Positions 41,263 through 50,158 of a DNA stretch of 64,000 nt are shown one piece after another (position 1 is the stretch's first letter; every line of letters starts with the position of its first letter). This stretch comes from an uncultured Bacilli bacterium. GTDB lineage: Bacteria > Bacillota_I > Bacilli_A > RF39 > UBA660. The notes beneath the pieces are model-generated. The model ran no database searches. It had not been told where the DNA came from and worked only from the letters and a program-made list of their open reading frames with translations. The DNA is taken from the NCBI GenBank assembly GCA_910587065.1, contig CAJUMA010000006.1, forward strand, positions 46,589-110,588, in the 5' to 3' direction. The position numbers and the translations under genes were made by a program.

Positions 41263-43431
41263 ATGAATTTAGAAACATTTTTGAGAATTTTACACATACC
41301 TAGTAATCTCTCTATTGACGAGATATTAGATATGTTAATAATATATTTAAGAAAATCACGTAAAGACATGGACTATTTTAAAGATGAGTCTATAGAAAAG
41401 ACATTACAGAGACATGAAAAGGACTTACAAGACTTTATAATAGGAATATTCGGTAAACCTATACCAGAGCATAATATTTATAGAGAGGTTGCGTCTGGAG
41501 ATACTATCGAAAATCGTCCAGTAATGCAGGAAGTATTATCAGTAATCGAAAATGACGATAAAAAAGGCGTTATATGTATTGAAATAGAACGTCTAGCGCG
41601 TGGTAATACTATAGATCAGGGTATCATAGCTCAAACATTTAAGTATACTGGTACAAAAATAGTAACGCCTATGAAAATTTATGATCTTGATAATGAAGAC
41701 GATCTTTCCTACTTTGAAGACGGTTTATATCAGTCAAGAAAATATTTAAAATATACTAAACGAATATTATCTCGTGGGCGCGTAAGAAGTGTTAAAGAAG
41801 GTAACTATGTAGGATCTGTACTTCCTTATGGATCTAACAAAATAAAAATACCAAATGAAAAAGGTTTTATGCTAGTTGAAAATGAGTCGGAAGCTAAGGT
41901 GGTTAAACTTATGGCTGATTTATTTTTAAACGGTCTTAATACTACTTATACAGTAAAAGAAAATGACACAGTATCTACAATAGCTAAAACTTTTGGTACT
42001 CATAAAAAGGTAATAATTACTCATAATTTAGATTTAAAAATCAATTATAATATAAAACTTACAGTAGATAGTAAAAGCATTGATTATACAATACAAGAAA
42101 ATGATACATTAGAGAGTATATCAACTGCTTATCATATAAAGGTGGATCATATACATATACCTAACGATATTTTTAAACCTGGAGAGACAATTAAGATAAT
42201 AATTAACGATATGAGACCAACAAACATAGCGCATTATTTTAACTACCTTAAAATCACTCCTAGAAAAGCTAAAGAGTGGACGGCCAATATGATACGAAAT
42301 ATATTACAAAGTCCAACTATATACGGCTATTTAACTTGGGACAGACGAAAAACTGTTACAACTTTAGTAAATGGTAAAATTGTAAGAAAAAACCCTAATA
42401 ATAATGATTATTTATTCGTCAAAGGTAAACATTACGAAAATAGTATTTTAAATGAAGAATATCGTAGTAGAATACAGGAAAAGTTTTTAAGTAATCGAGT
42501 TAAAACTGTACCAGACGAGAAAGAATTAAAAAACCCTCTTGTTGGTTTAGTTGTATGTGGGTATTGTGGTAATAATATGACAAGACGACCATACTATATA
42601 AGAAAAGACGCAAAACCTACAGTAAAACGAATTTACGAAGTTGATAAGACTAAGTTAAGATTATTGCTTCGAGAACATAAAGGAGACTATAGTCTAAACG
42701 ATATTGCTAAAGCTTTAAAAGTATCTAAATGCTGTGTAGACCACTGGTTTGCTAGTAATGACGATAAATTTACTATGCCATACGCTAATAAATGGGAAGA
42801 TCTAAAGAAATTATTAAATATAGAAACTACAGAGTTTGATAAAGCAGTAACTACATTAGAAGAAAGTATAACGCCAGCGCACGCCGATACTCTCATGTGT
42901 AGTCGGCCTAGATGTAAATGTGTATCAAGCGATTTAGAACTTGTAGAAACAAAAATATTACAAACGTTAAAAATAATAAAAGAAGATTATAAGAAATATG
43001 TTGATAATTACGAAGAGGAAGTAAAAAAAGAAATAAGAGATAATAAAGAAATTATACAAGTGATAGATAATGAAATCGACAAAGTCAATTTGCAAATTGA
43101 AAAAGCATGCGAATTAGTAGAGGCTGGAGCTTATACTAAAGACCTCTTTAAAAAAAGAATAGATGTTTTAAATAGTCAATTAGAAGCACTAATAAATCAA
43201 AAACAAGAGTTACCTAACGCAAATAATCTAACTCAAGAATTTAATAATAAAAAGAAAGCAATACCTATTTTAGAAGATGTGTTGAGTAAATATGCCCCCG
43301 AAATGACAGCAGAAGAAAAAAACGAGTTATTATCTACAATAATCAAAAAAATTATATATAAAAAAGACCATGGAGGCCGTTATTTAAAGGAAAATTTCAA
43401 TATTGATATTATTTTATTGCCCTTTGACTGA
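41263..43431 (+). CDS. int: Large serine integrase with LysM-like and HTH inserts
   Basis: 722 residues. Catalytic domain: YLRKS with nucleophile S32, EVASGDTIENRP near 75-86, EIERLARG near 108-114. Recombinase domain: EAKVVKLMADLFLNG, then normally an IA-containing turn. Here two LysM-like repeats (about 228-268, YTVKENDTVSTIAKTF; and 274-313, YTIQENDTLESIS) interrupt it before PTNIAHYFN and ILQSPTIYGYLTW. Zinc ribbon: C432, C435 and C546-C553, split by an HTH-like segment (455-535, KGDYSLNDIAKALKVSKCCV). A C-terminal coiled coil (560-660) completes the family layout. The gene is next to attR, so it catalyses integration into cotJC. Confidence 0.92.
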   Translation: MNLETFLRILHIPSNLSIDEILDMLIIYLRKSRKDMDYFKDESIEKTLQRHEKDLQDFIIGIFGKPIPEHNIYREVASGDTIENRPVMQEVLSVIENDDKKGVICIEIERLARGNTIDQGIIAQTFKYTGTKIVTPMKIYDLDNEDDLSYFEDGLYQSRKYLKYTKRILSRGRVRSVKEGNYVGSVLPYGSNKIKIPNEKGFMLVENESEAKVVKLMADLFLNGLNTTYTVKENDTVSTIAKTFGTHKKVIITHNLDLKINYNIKLTVDSKSIDYTIQENDTLESISTAYHIKVDHIHIPNDIFKPGETIKIIINDMRPTNIAHYFNYLKITPRKAKEWTANMIRNILQSPTIYGYLTWDRRKTVTTLVNGKIVRKNPNNNDYLFVKGKHYENSILNEEYRSRIQEKFLSNRVKTVPDEKELKNPLVGLVVCGYCGNNMTRRPYYIRKDAKPTVKRIYEVDKTKLRLLLREHKGDYSLNDIAKALKVSKCCVDHWFASNDDKFTMPYANKWEDLKKLLNIETTEFDKAVTTLEESITPAHADTLMCSRPRCKCVSSDLELVETKILQTLKIIKEDYKKYVDNYEEEVKKEIRDNKEIIQVIDNEIDKVNLQIEKACELVEAGAYTKDLFKKRIDVLNSQLEALINQKQELPNANNLTQEFNNKKKAIPILEDVLSKYAPEMTAEEKNELLSTIIKKIIYKKDHGGRYLKENFNIDIILLPFD

Positions 43432-43449
43432 TAACATAATCGTAAAAAT

Positions 43450-43452
43450 GAA
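43450..43452 (+). other. attR core of the prophage
   Basis: GAA, matching 12831-12833. Left side is phage (integrase 3' end at 43431), right side is cotJC (CTTGGTCATTTAGAA). Restores the cotJC frame when joined to the left half. Confidence 0.8.
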
Positions 43453-43815
43453 CTTGGTCATTTAGAAATGATTGCTACAATGGTAAAAAAACTAACAGAA
43501 GGTGCAACAATTGAAGAGATTAAGAATGCTGGTATAGAGGATTACTACAGTGAACATGGAGTAAGCATATACCCTGTTAATGCATCAGGTTCTCCTTTTA
43601 CTATTACATATGTCGCAGTAACTGGAGATGTTATAGCTGATTTAAGTGAAGATATGGCCGCTGAACAAAAGGCCCGTGCAATATATGAACATTTAATAGA
43701 TTTAGCTGATGATGAAGATGTAATAGAGCCACTTCTTTTCTTAAGACAAAGAGAAATTGTTCACTTTAATAGATTTAAAGAATTATACGATTACTACAAA
43801 AAAATGGGCTACTAA
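43450..43815 (+). pseudogene. cotJC: cotJC 3' fragment, disrupted by prophage
   Basis: From the core codon onward: ELGHLEMIATMVKKL, then EHGVSIYPVNASGSPFT, DLSEDMAAEQKARAIYEHLI and FLRQREIVHFNRF. These are the manganese-catalase family positions, including the His of E-x-x-H, the later Glu in AAEQKAR and His in REIVHF. The frame is intact, so excision would restore a full-length protein of about 187 residues. No new start is well supported. Confidence 0.92.
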
Positions 43816-43828
43816 AAGCCCTTTTTTA
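43806..43828 (+). terminator. cotJ terminator
   Basis: GGGCT and AGCCC arms followed by six T, overlapping the cotJC stop. Would end the restored cotJ transcript. Confidence 0.7.
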
Positions 43829-43829
43829 T

Positions 43830-44014
43830 TGACTGACTTTATACTTTAACGAATAATGTCAAACAAAAAGGAAATTAAAATATGGAAAATATTTATATAT
43901 TCGCAGTAGAAAAACTGATACTGATTTAATCGATAAAATTGCTTATAGAATTAATAAAACAGCAAAAACATTTACCAGAAAAGTTATTATCTTATTCTCT
44001 AAATTACGCCAAGC
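43830..44014. other. No supported gene
   Basis: A frame open for about 57 codons exists (YGKYLYIRSRKTDTDLIDKI...) but has no start codon or ribosome site, and the only ATG here gives a 14-codon frame. Possible relic of a small gene. No other signals. Confidence 0.3.
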
Positions 44015-44045
44015 AAAAACACTAGATAAAATCTCTAGTGTTTTT
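44015..44045. terminator. Bidirectional terminator
   Basis: A perfect 12-bp stem, AAAAACACTAGA and TCTAGTGTTTTT, between convergent cotJC and the large surface protein gene. Confidence 0.8.
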
Positions 44046-44076
44046 ATAGCTATTTACTAAAAATAACCTCTTTATT

Positions 44077-47000
44077 TTAATAAATCTTTCTTGTTTTCTT
44101 TTTCACGATAAAGTAGCCAACAAATGTAATAAAAATCAATCCTAAAACAGCACTTACAATATAAATTATATAGTTGTTTTTATCTTCTTTTTTATCAATT
44201 TCAATTACATTATTCTCTCCTTCACCACTTGTATTTTCTGTTTTATAGACAACAAGATATTTTCCTAAACCTGTACTTTCAAAGACAGCCTCATTATTAG
44301 AATTTATTTTTGTACTTAGTTTAACTAAGTTACCATCTTCCATTACAAGATAAACAGCATCTAAAGCTTTATTAGAACTCAATTTAATTGATTGTTCTAT
44401 TTTTTCATTAGATAAATCAATTTTTTCATTATTATTGGATTTTAATGACAATTCGTATAATTCACTGTCATCTCCGTAACGGTCCTTTAAATCTTCACTA
44501 ATTACTAATTTATTTGATTCGATTGATACATCGTCATACTTAGATAATATTGAATCAGGAAGCTTTATATGTGCAGTTCCATTTGAGACTTCTTGATAGT
44601 TACCTTTGGAATCATCAGACACTTTTTTAGTTGTTGTAGTCTTAACTGTTGTAACCTTTATTGGTTTATTACTACTTGGTTTTGTAGTTGTAGTATTTCC
44701 ATTACTTGGTTTATCAGCTGGAACAGTTGGAGATGGTGTATTTTCATTTTGATTATCGCCCTCACCAATACTCGGTTTATCTTCAGGTTTTTCTTCTGGT
44801 TTTTCGGGTGTCTCTGGTTTTTCAGGTTCTTCTGGTTTTTCTTCAGGTCCCTCAGGCAAATCTGGCTCTCCTGAATTTTCCTTCTTTGTTATCCAAGAAA
44901 CACTTACTGTTACTGTTCCTTTATTTCCTGCTCTATCAATAAATTCAAATGTGAATTCACCATTTTCAGTAAATACATGCGTGAACTTTCCATCATTATT
45001 TGTTACAGTTACTTCTTCACTTGCATGTAAAGTTGCTGTTACAGGCTCCTCGGTTTCATCTTCCGTACTATATTCAATTGTGCCTGTTGGAGCTTCTTTA
45101 TCTATCCAATTTACCGACACAGTTTTAGATCCTACATTCCCCACCTTATCAGCAAATTCAAACGTAAAATCACCATTTTCTGTAAATACATGCGTGAACT
45201 TTCCATCATTGTTTGTTACAGTCACTTCTTCATTTGGAATAAGTGTTACTTCAACTTCTCCATTTGTCCAATTTTGAGTATTAAAATTGAACTCTGCTGT
45301 TGGAGCCTCTTTATCTATCCAGTCTACCTTAACTGGAATAACACCTAAATTACCATTTTGATCCATATATTGAAATTCAAATACTTTACTTTCAGTAAAT
45401 GTATACTCATTCTTAGCATTATTATTAAATATTCTATATCCTTCTTCAAGTTTCAAAGTAGCCACTACATCTTTATTAGTTGATTCTGTTATTGAATAAA
45501 CAATTTCATATTTCGGTAACCTTGCAATCCAATTAACAATTGAAGTTGCTCTTCCTTCATTCCCTGCTTTATCAATAAACTCAAACGTAAATTCTCCATT
45601 TTCGGTAAATACATGAGTGAACTTCCCATTGTTATTTGTTACAGTTACTTCTTCACTTGGAACAAGTGTAACTTCTACTGAACCATCAGTTAAAGTTGTT
45701 GTGCTATATTCAAATTCAGCTGTTGGAGCTTCCTTATCTATCCAATCAACTGTAATTGTTTCTTTACCAATATTTCCAAGATCGTCTTGAAACTCTAATA
45801 AAACAATCTCATTTTGTGCAAATGTTATAGTTTTACTTTTATCTACTGGGTTTTCAGCAATTTGTACATCATTAGAAAGAATAGTTACTTCCTTGTCAAA
45901 TGAAAGTGTTGCAACAACATCTTCATTAGTTAGTTCTGTTTTACTAAAGGAAACTTCTACTGTTGGAACACTCTTATCTATCCAATTAACTGTGGCTGTT
46001 GCTGTTCCTTTTAAACCATTACTATCTTTAAACTCAAATATAAATTCTCCATTTTCGGTAAATGTGTGAGTCTTTTTACCATCATTATTTGTAACTGTAA
46101 TCGGTCTATTTTCATCTACTAACTCAGCAATAACATTCTTATTTGTTCTTCCCGTAATATTATAGCTTACCTCAGCAGTTGGAGTTTCACTCGCTGATGG
46201 ATTTTCATATAAATTAATTACTGATATAGAGAAGAAATTTTCATAAGGCTGCATATCATAAACTTCTGTACATTCTATCTTTACATATTGTGCAAGTTTA
46301 GCTTCTGGAAAAGTAATCTTCTTAGCTCCATTACTCTTTACTATATTATTTTGCGATACTGCTAATTCCCAATTAGTTCCATCTAAACTAACATAAACAT
46401 TTATCTTTTTCGCATGTCCTGAAATATATGTTCCTACAACAATTGCATTTGCTTCAGGGGTATAATCAATCTCAGATACATATCTAGGTTTATCAACTAT
46501 TTTTACAACAACATTTGAAACGGGATATGTTCCACTAAATACTGCTCCAGGTTTACTACGCCACGTTGTAGTAGTATTTCCATCCAAAATATTTTTTACA
46601 TCGCCTTTTCCTGTCGAAGACGCTGATACTGCTTCCAAATTACTTCTTGAAATATATCTATTAGTTAAAGAAGAAGCATTCATTGTATACGTATAATGTA
46701 CGGGATCACTTGTCGTATTAGTGCCTGATGCTTTTAATCGAAGATAAACAACAACATCTCCCTTTAAGTTTGGACTACCCTCACTAAATGAAGTCCACTC
46801 TGAAGAAGTTGGATCAAGTGTCCATTCCATTTGATCATTTGTTCCGCTTAAACGATTTTCTAAATCATCCACAGAAATAAGATGTGTTGGAAAAACACCT
46901 TTGTTTATATCTATGGTATATATATTGGCATCTGTTAAAGGTAAACCATTTATATGAATTTTTATATCATCAGTTGCATTTACTAAAGATAACTCCTCGT

Positions 47001-49233
47001 CCGATAATTGAGTAGAATGTTCATAAACTTGAGTCCACTTATTACCACCATCTAAACTATAACGCCAAGTAACTTGTGCACTTTGAAATTGTTTAGATAA
47101 AACAATCTTTCCAGCATTAGTTCCATCAAATGAGAAAGTAGCAACACGATTATCTACAACACCTAAAATAGCATTTGCAATTACCGGAACCTCGTTTGAG
47201 TAAATCGTATCAGAAGCTGTTGCTTTTACTGCGTTACGTAATGTTTTATCTTTTAACATCATTAATTGAGTTTTATATTCTGGAGAAGTAACCTTTGTCC
47301 CAATTCTTGTTACCATATCATACATTGGAAGTGGATGATATGCATAAACCTTTGCAACATCTTTTGCTAAATCAATTAAATCAGATTCCTTTTTACTATC
47401 ATCTGTAATATATAAATTAATTAGTCCAATCCAAGCATCTAAATTTATTTCTTCCTCTTTTAATGCATCAAGATAGATTTTTTCTAATTTTTTTCTATCA
47501 TTCTTATAAACATCTTCTAACATTAAAATTAATTGTGCTCTTTCATACTTATCATATTCATTTTGAGCTTCTTGAGCAAGTAATCTATACGAACCGGTTT
47601 TAATAACACCAGTAGAATACCTGCTACCCCAACCATTTACTGCTCTACCATCTGTTGCAGCCCAAGCAGTAGCAGCAACATTATAAGATAACTGCCATGC
47701 TAATTTGCCACCACCAGCATTTTTTAAATAGATATAAGCAGCATGTTGAGGCTGACCAACAACATAAGCAGGAGTCCCCCAAACACCATATAAATTAGCA
47801 GCTGTTTTTGATAATCCACCACAAACTGAGCCTTCTTCAAAAACGATCCATAATTTAGGTTTTCCAGAACGGTAGGTAATATTATATTTAGATAATTCAT
47901 ACTTCTCATCCCACTTAGCATAGTTTGCTTGACTATAATACTGCGGTCTATAGTAACCATAATTAAAAGTATACTTAATATACTTAAAGGGATTAAAGCG
48001 TACATTTGCATCCTTCTTATTAGAATAATCATAAAGCCACATGATTTCTTCATCATCTATATTATTACTCATTACTCCACGCATTTCATCAACTGTATAA
48101 CTTTCAAACATCGAGTTTGATGCAAGTTGATTATTTAAATGCATTTGCTTATAAATATCATAACGAACTACGGCATCAGAAAGTTGATTACCACCTATCC
48201 ACAACCCAACATTTGTTGAATGAGTTAAAGATAAAGCAAGCATCATTTTAAGATAGACATCTTTATATTTATTTCCTTGAGATGTTTGATTTTCATTACT
48301 CAAATCTTCTTTATAAGTATGATATAAATCACTTAAAACTTGTAATGACCTTTCATAAGTTCCATTAGGTCTTCCTCCGACAGTCCACAAACGAAGTGCT
48401 TCTTCATTATTTATAAACCAATTTAAAGTTTCATAATTTTTTTGATTAGCTTCCAAAAAAGAACGAAGTTGATATTGACCAACATTTTTAATAAAATTTC
48501 TTTGCAAAACAACTAACTTTAAATCTCCTGTAACTGGTCCAGATTTATAATTATCTTTAATTATTTGATCAAACTCTTCAACAGGCGTCATAACATTTTC
48601 AGAGTAATCTTCTTTTACTAATTTTGCATCTCCCCAAACTGCATGATCTTGTCCATTAGAGCCATTATCGAAAGCATAAAGTCTAATATAATTTGCATCT
48701 CTTATATCAATCTTTGCATACTGAGCGTTATTAGAACCCATTAAAGCATTTGGATTTTCCTCTGTACGTAATGTCCAATCGTTTCCATCTTTGGAAGTAT
48801 AAATATAAAATTTGACACCATTGCCACCAGTTGAAGTAGTATTAAGACCATAATAAGTTATAAAATAAGCATAATCTTTATAGTTACTTATATCATATTC
48901 CATTGTAGATGTAGCATGTGCCCAAATCCCTTTTTTTACAGTAACAGAGGCATTATTAATTCGAAGAACTAATGGAGTATTCGAATTAGTTTTATCTAAT
49001 CCAAGAGTTCCCCAACCTATTTGAGCTTTTTGATAAGGTATATCTGATAAATAAACAACATCATTAAGCTGACTCACATTATATGAAAGAACCTCTCCTC
49101 TTTCAATACTTATTGTTCTACTCGTATTAGCAAAAGTAAAATATAGTGAAGTACAAGTATAAACAGTAAAAACAAAAAATAAAACCCATAAGGCTCTTTT
49201 TATAGGCTTCTTTAACTTATAATTTTTTTTCAT
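44077..49233 (-). CDS. Very large surface protein: NPCBM, transglutaminase-like, Ig-like repeats
   Basis: About 1718 residues. N-terminal membrane/signal segment (about 8-33). Then an NPCBM-type carbohydrate-binding domain (residues 50-205: KKGIWAHATSTMEYDI, FYIYTSKDGNDWTL, YIRLYAFDNG). Then a helical domain and a transglutaminase-like centre (about 460-510: GSVCGGLSKTAANLYGVWGT, PQHAAYIYL with Cys and His). Then an F5/8C-like region (about 900-1030), six Ig-like repeats of the SYNIT-TNKDV-TFTENGEF-WIDK type, a Pro/Glu/Thr stalk and a C-terminal membrane helix with KKKTRKIY. Probably binds and processes glycan or protein at the cell surface. The start after GAGGAG is chosen at MKKN. Confidence 0.8.
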   Translation of the reverse strand: MKKNYKLKKPIKRALWVLFFVFTVYTCTSLYFTFANTSRTISIERGEVLSYNVSQLNDVVYLSDIPYQKAQIGWGTLGLDKTNSNTPLVLRINNASVTVKKGIWAHATSTMEYDISNYKDYAYFITYYGLNTTSTGGNGVKFYIYTSKDGNDWTLRTEENPNALMGSNNAQYAKIDIRDANYIRLYAFDNGSNGQDHAVWGDAKLVKEDYSENVMTPVEEFDQIIKDNYKSGPVTGDLKLVVLQRNFIKNVGQYQLRSFLEANQKNYETLNWFINNEEALRLWTVGGRPNGTYERSLQVLSDLYHTYKEDLSNENQTSQGNKYKDVYLKMMLALSLTHSTNVGLWIGGNQLSDAVVRYDIYKQMHLNNQLASNSMFESYTVDEMRGVMSNNIDDEEIMWLYDYSNKKDANVRFNPFKYIKYTFNYGYYRPQYYSQANYAKWDEKYELSKYNITYRSGKPKLWIVFEEGSVCGGLSKTAANLYGVWGTPAYVVGQPQHAAYIYLKNAGGGKLAWQLSYNVAATAWAATDGRAVNGWGSRYSTGVIKTGSYRLLAQEAQNEYDKYERAQLILMLEDVYKNDRKKLEKIYLDALKEEEINLDAWIGLINLYITDDSKKESDLIDLAKDVAKVYAYHPLPMYDMVTRIGTKVTSPEYKTQLMMLKDKTLRNAVKATASDTIYSNEVPVIANAILGVVDNRVATFSFDGTNAGKIVLSKQFQSAQVTWRYSLDGGNKWTQVYEHSTQLSDEELSLVNATDDIKIHINGLPLTDANIYTIDINKGVFPTHLISVDDLENRLSGTNDQMEWTLDPTSSEWTSFSEGSPNLKGDVVVYLRLKASGTNTTSDPVHYTYTMNASSLTNRYISRSNLEAVSASSTGKGDVKNILDGNTTTTWRSKPGAVFSGTYPVSNVVVKIVDKPRYVSEIDYTPEANAIVVGTYISGHAKKINVYVSLDGTNWELAVSQNNIVKSNGAKKITFPEAKLAQYVKIECTEVYDMQPYENFFSISVINLYENPSASETPTAEVSYNITGRTNKNVIAELVDENRPITVTNNDGKKTHTFTENGEFIFEFKDSNGLKGTATATVNWIDKSVPTVEVSFSKTELTNEDVVATLSFDKEVTILSNDVQIAENPVDKSKTITFAQNEIVLLEFQDDLGNIGKETITVDWIDKEAPTAEFEYSTTTLTDGSVEVTLVPSEEVTVTNNNGKFTHVFTENGEFTFEFIDKAGNEGRATSIVNWIARLPKYEIVYSITESTNKDVVATLKLEEGYRIFNNNAKNEYTFTESKVFEFQYMDQNGNLGVIPVKVDWIDKEAPTAEFNFNTQNWTNGEVEVTLIPNEEVTVTNNDGKFTHVFTENGDFTFEFADKVGNVGSKTVSVNWIDKEAPTGTIEYSTEDETEEPVTATLHASEEVTVTNNDGKFTHVFTENGEFTFEFIDRAGNKGTVTVSVSWITKKENSGEPDLPEGPEEKPEEPEKPETPEKPEEKPEDKPSIGEGDNQNENTPSPTVPADKPSNGNTTTTKPSSNKPIKVTTVKTTTTKKVSDDSKGNYQEVSNGTAHIKLPDSILSKYDDVSIESNKLVISEDLKDRYGDDSELYELSLKSNNNEKIDLSNEKIEQSIKLSSNKALDAVYLVMEDGNLVKLSTKINSNNEAVFESTGLGKYLVVYKTENTSGEGENNVIEIDKKEDKNNYIIYIVSAVLGLIFITFVGYFIVKKKTRKIY
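44885..46190 (-). repeat. Tandem Ig-like repeat DNA inside the surface protein
   Basis: Six copies of about 65-70 codons; two segments around 44940-45010 and 45160-45235 are nearly identical at DNA level (the FTENGEFTFEF-coding stretch). Such near-identical repeats are prone to recombination that changes repeat number. Confidence 0.65.
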
Positions 49234-49239
49234 AGACAT

Positions 49240-49506
49240 TTCTCCTCAACTTCAACAATTATCAGTAAATAATGACAAAATCTCTCTCAAGAAATATAAT
49301 CGTTTACAAAAAATAATGAGAATAATGCCATCATATCTTGCAACCCAATGTTATCATATAAACTTTAATTTAATCAACACACTTACTATTTAGTTTACAC
49401 CTATTTAACTGTGTTATTCTAAAACACAACGATAACTTCTTATTCTCTAAATATTTATTGCAAAAGAATACATCTAATAAATCTTATTAAAGAAACTAAA
49501 AAATAA
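49240..49506. other. AT-rich gap upstream of the surface protein
   Basis: No frame with a ribosome site was found. The region probably holds the promoter of the leftward surface protein gene, but no box pair is convincing. Confidence 0.4.
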
Positions 49507-49513
49507 TATTTAA

Positions 49514-49541
49514 AAAACACTAATTTTAATTCTAGTGTTTT
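49514..49541. terminator. Terminator after the GtrA gene
   Basis: AAAACACTA and TAGTGTTTT, 9-bp perfect stem with a 10-nt loop and flanking A/T runs. Ends the leftward GtrA transcript. The arm sequence is very like that of the terminator at 44015. Confidence 0.7.
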
Positions 49542-49553
49542 CTTATTTTCAAA

Positions 49554-50036
49554 TTATCTGCTTTCTTTTTTTGTAAATACAAGTAATTTACTTAAAATAT
49601 AATTAGCTATAGTTACAACTATCTGACTAAATACCTTGCCTACTATATCGCTTAACCCCATAATTGAAACAATTACTAACATTATTAGCATATCCATAAT
49701 CAAACTTGCTATTCTTGAACCAATAAATTTTGATAACTCACCAAATATATTTTTATTCTTACTTTTAAAAACAAAAATACGATTTGTAACATAAGCAAAC
49801 GCAACAGCGAATATCCAAGAAATTATGTTAGCTATTTGAAGTTCTAATTCTTTTTCCGGGTTTAAAATAGTACGTGTCGCAATAAAATATGTAACCAAAC
49901 TAACAACCGTTGTGAGAAGACCAACTATTAAATAATTCCATATTTCTGGATTTTTATAATAAATTCCCCATCCCCAATTCCAAAATTTAACAAATGGGTT
50001 TTTATCATGTCCTTTTATAATTAACTTCTTTTCCAT
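49554..50036 (-). CDS. GtrA-family membrane protein
   Basis: 160 residues with four membrane helices: WNYLIVGLLTTVVSLVTYFI, ANIISWIFAVAFAYVTNRIF, then two more. NYLIVG at the start and F-x-x-NRIFVF are GtrA/DPMS marks. GtrA proteins are thought to help move lipid-linked sugars across the membrane, so it may serve the GT2 enzymes of this genome. Confidence 0.85.
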   Translation of the reverse strand: MEKKLIIKGHDKNPFVKFWNWGWGIYYKNPEIWNYLIVGLLTTVVSLVTYFIATRTILNPEKELELQIANIISWIFAVAFAYVTNRIFVFKSKNKNIFGELSKFIGSRIASLIMDMLIMLVIVSIMGLSDIVGKVFSQIVVTIANYILSKLLVFTKKESR

Positions 50037-50104
50037 AATCTACCTCAAAAGCATTGTATCAAAAATAAAATAAGTTGTCTATCTTTACATACCACAAACA
50101 AATT

Positions 50105-50142
50105 ATTATATTCTAACCCTAACAATAATGTTAGAATATAAT
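50105..50142. repeat. 13-bp inverted repeat before the NPKTG protein gene
   Basis: ATTATATTCTAAC and GTTAGAATATAAT are a perfect inverted repeat with a 12-nt loop, ending 16 bp before the ATG at 50159. Candidate operator or leader hairpin. Confidence 0.6.
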
Positions 50143-50158
50143 AAAGGTAGGTAATAAA

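Noticed and set aside
41263..43431. Alternative genetic code (TGA = Trp)
   Set aside because: The integrase and several other genes end in TGA, and Trp is encoded by TGG throughout.
43468..43815. Independent gene starting at MIATMV
   Set aside because: It is the in-frame remainder of cotJC; the internal ATG has no ribosome site and lies within the conserved HLEMIATM motif.
43861..44014. Small gene after cotJC
   Set aside because: The longest frame has no start codon or ribosome site.
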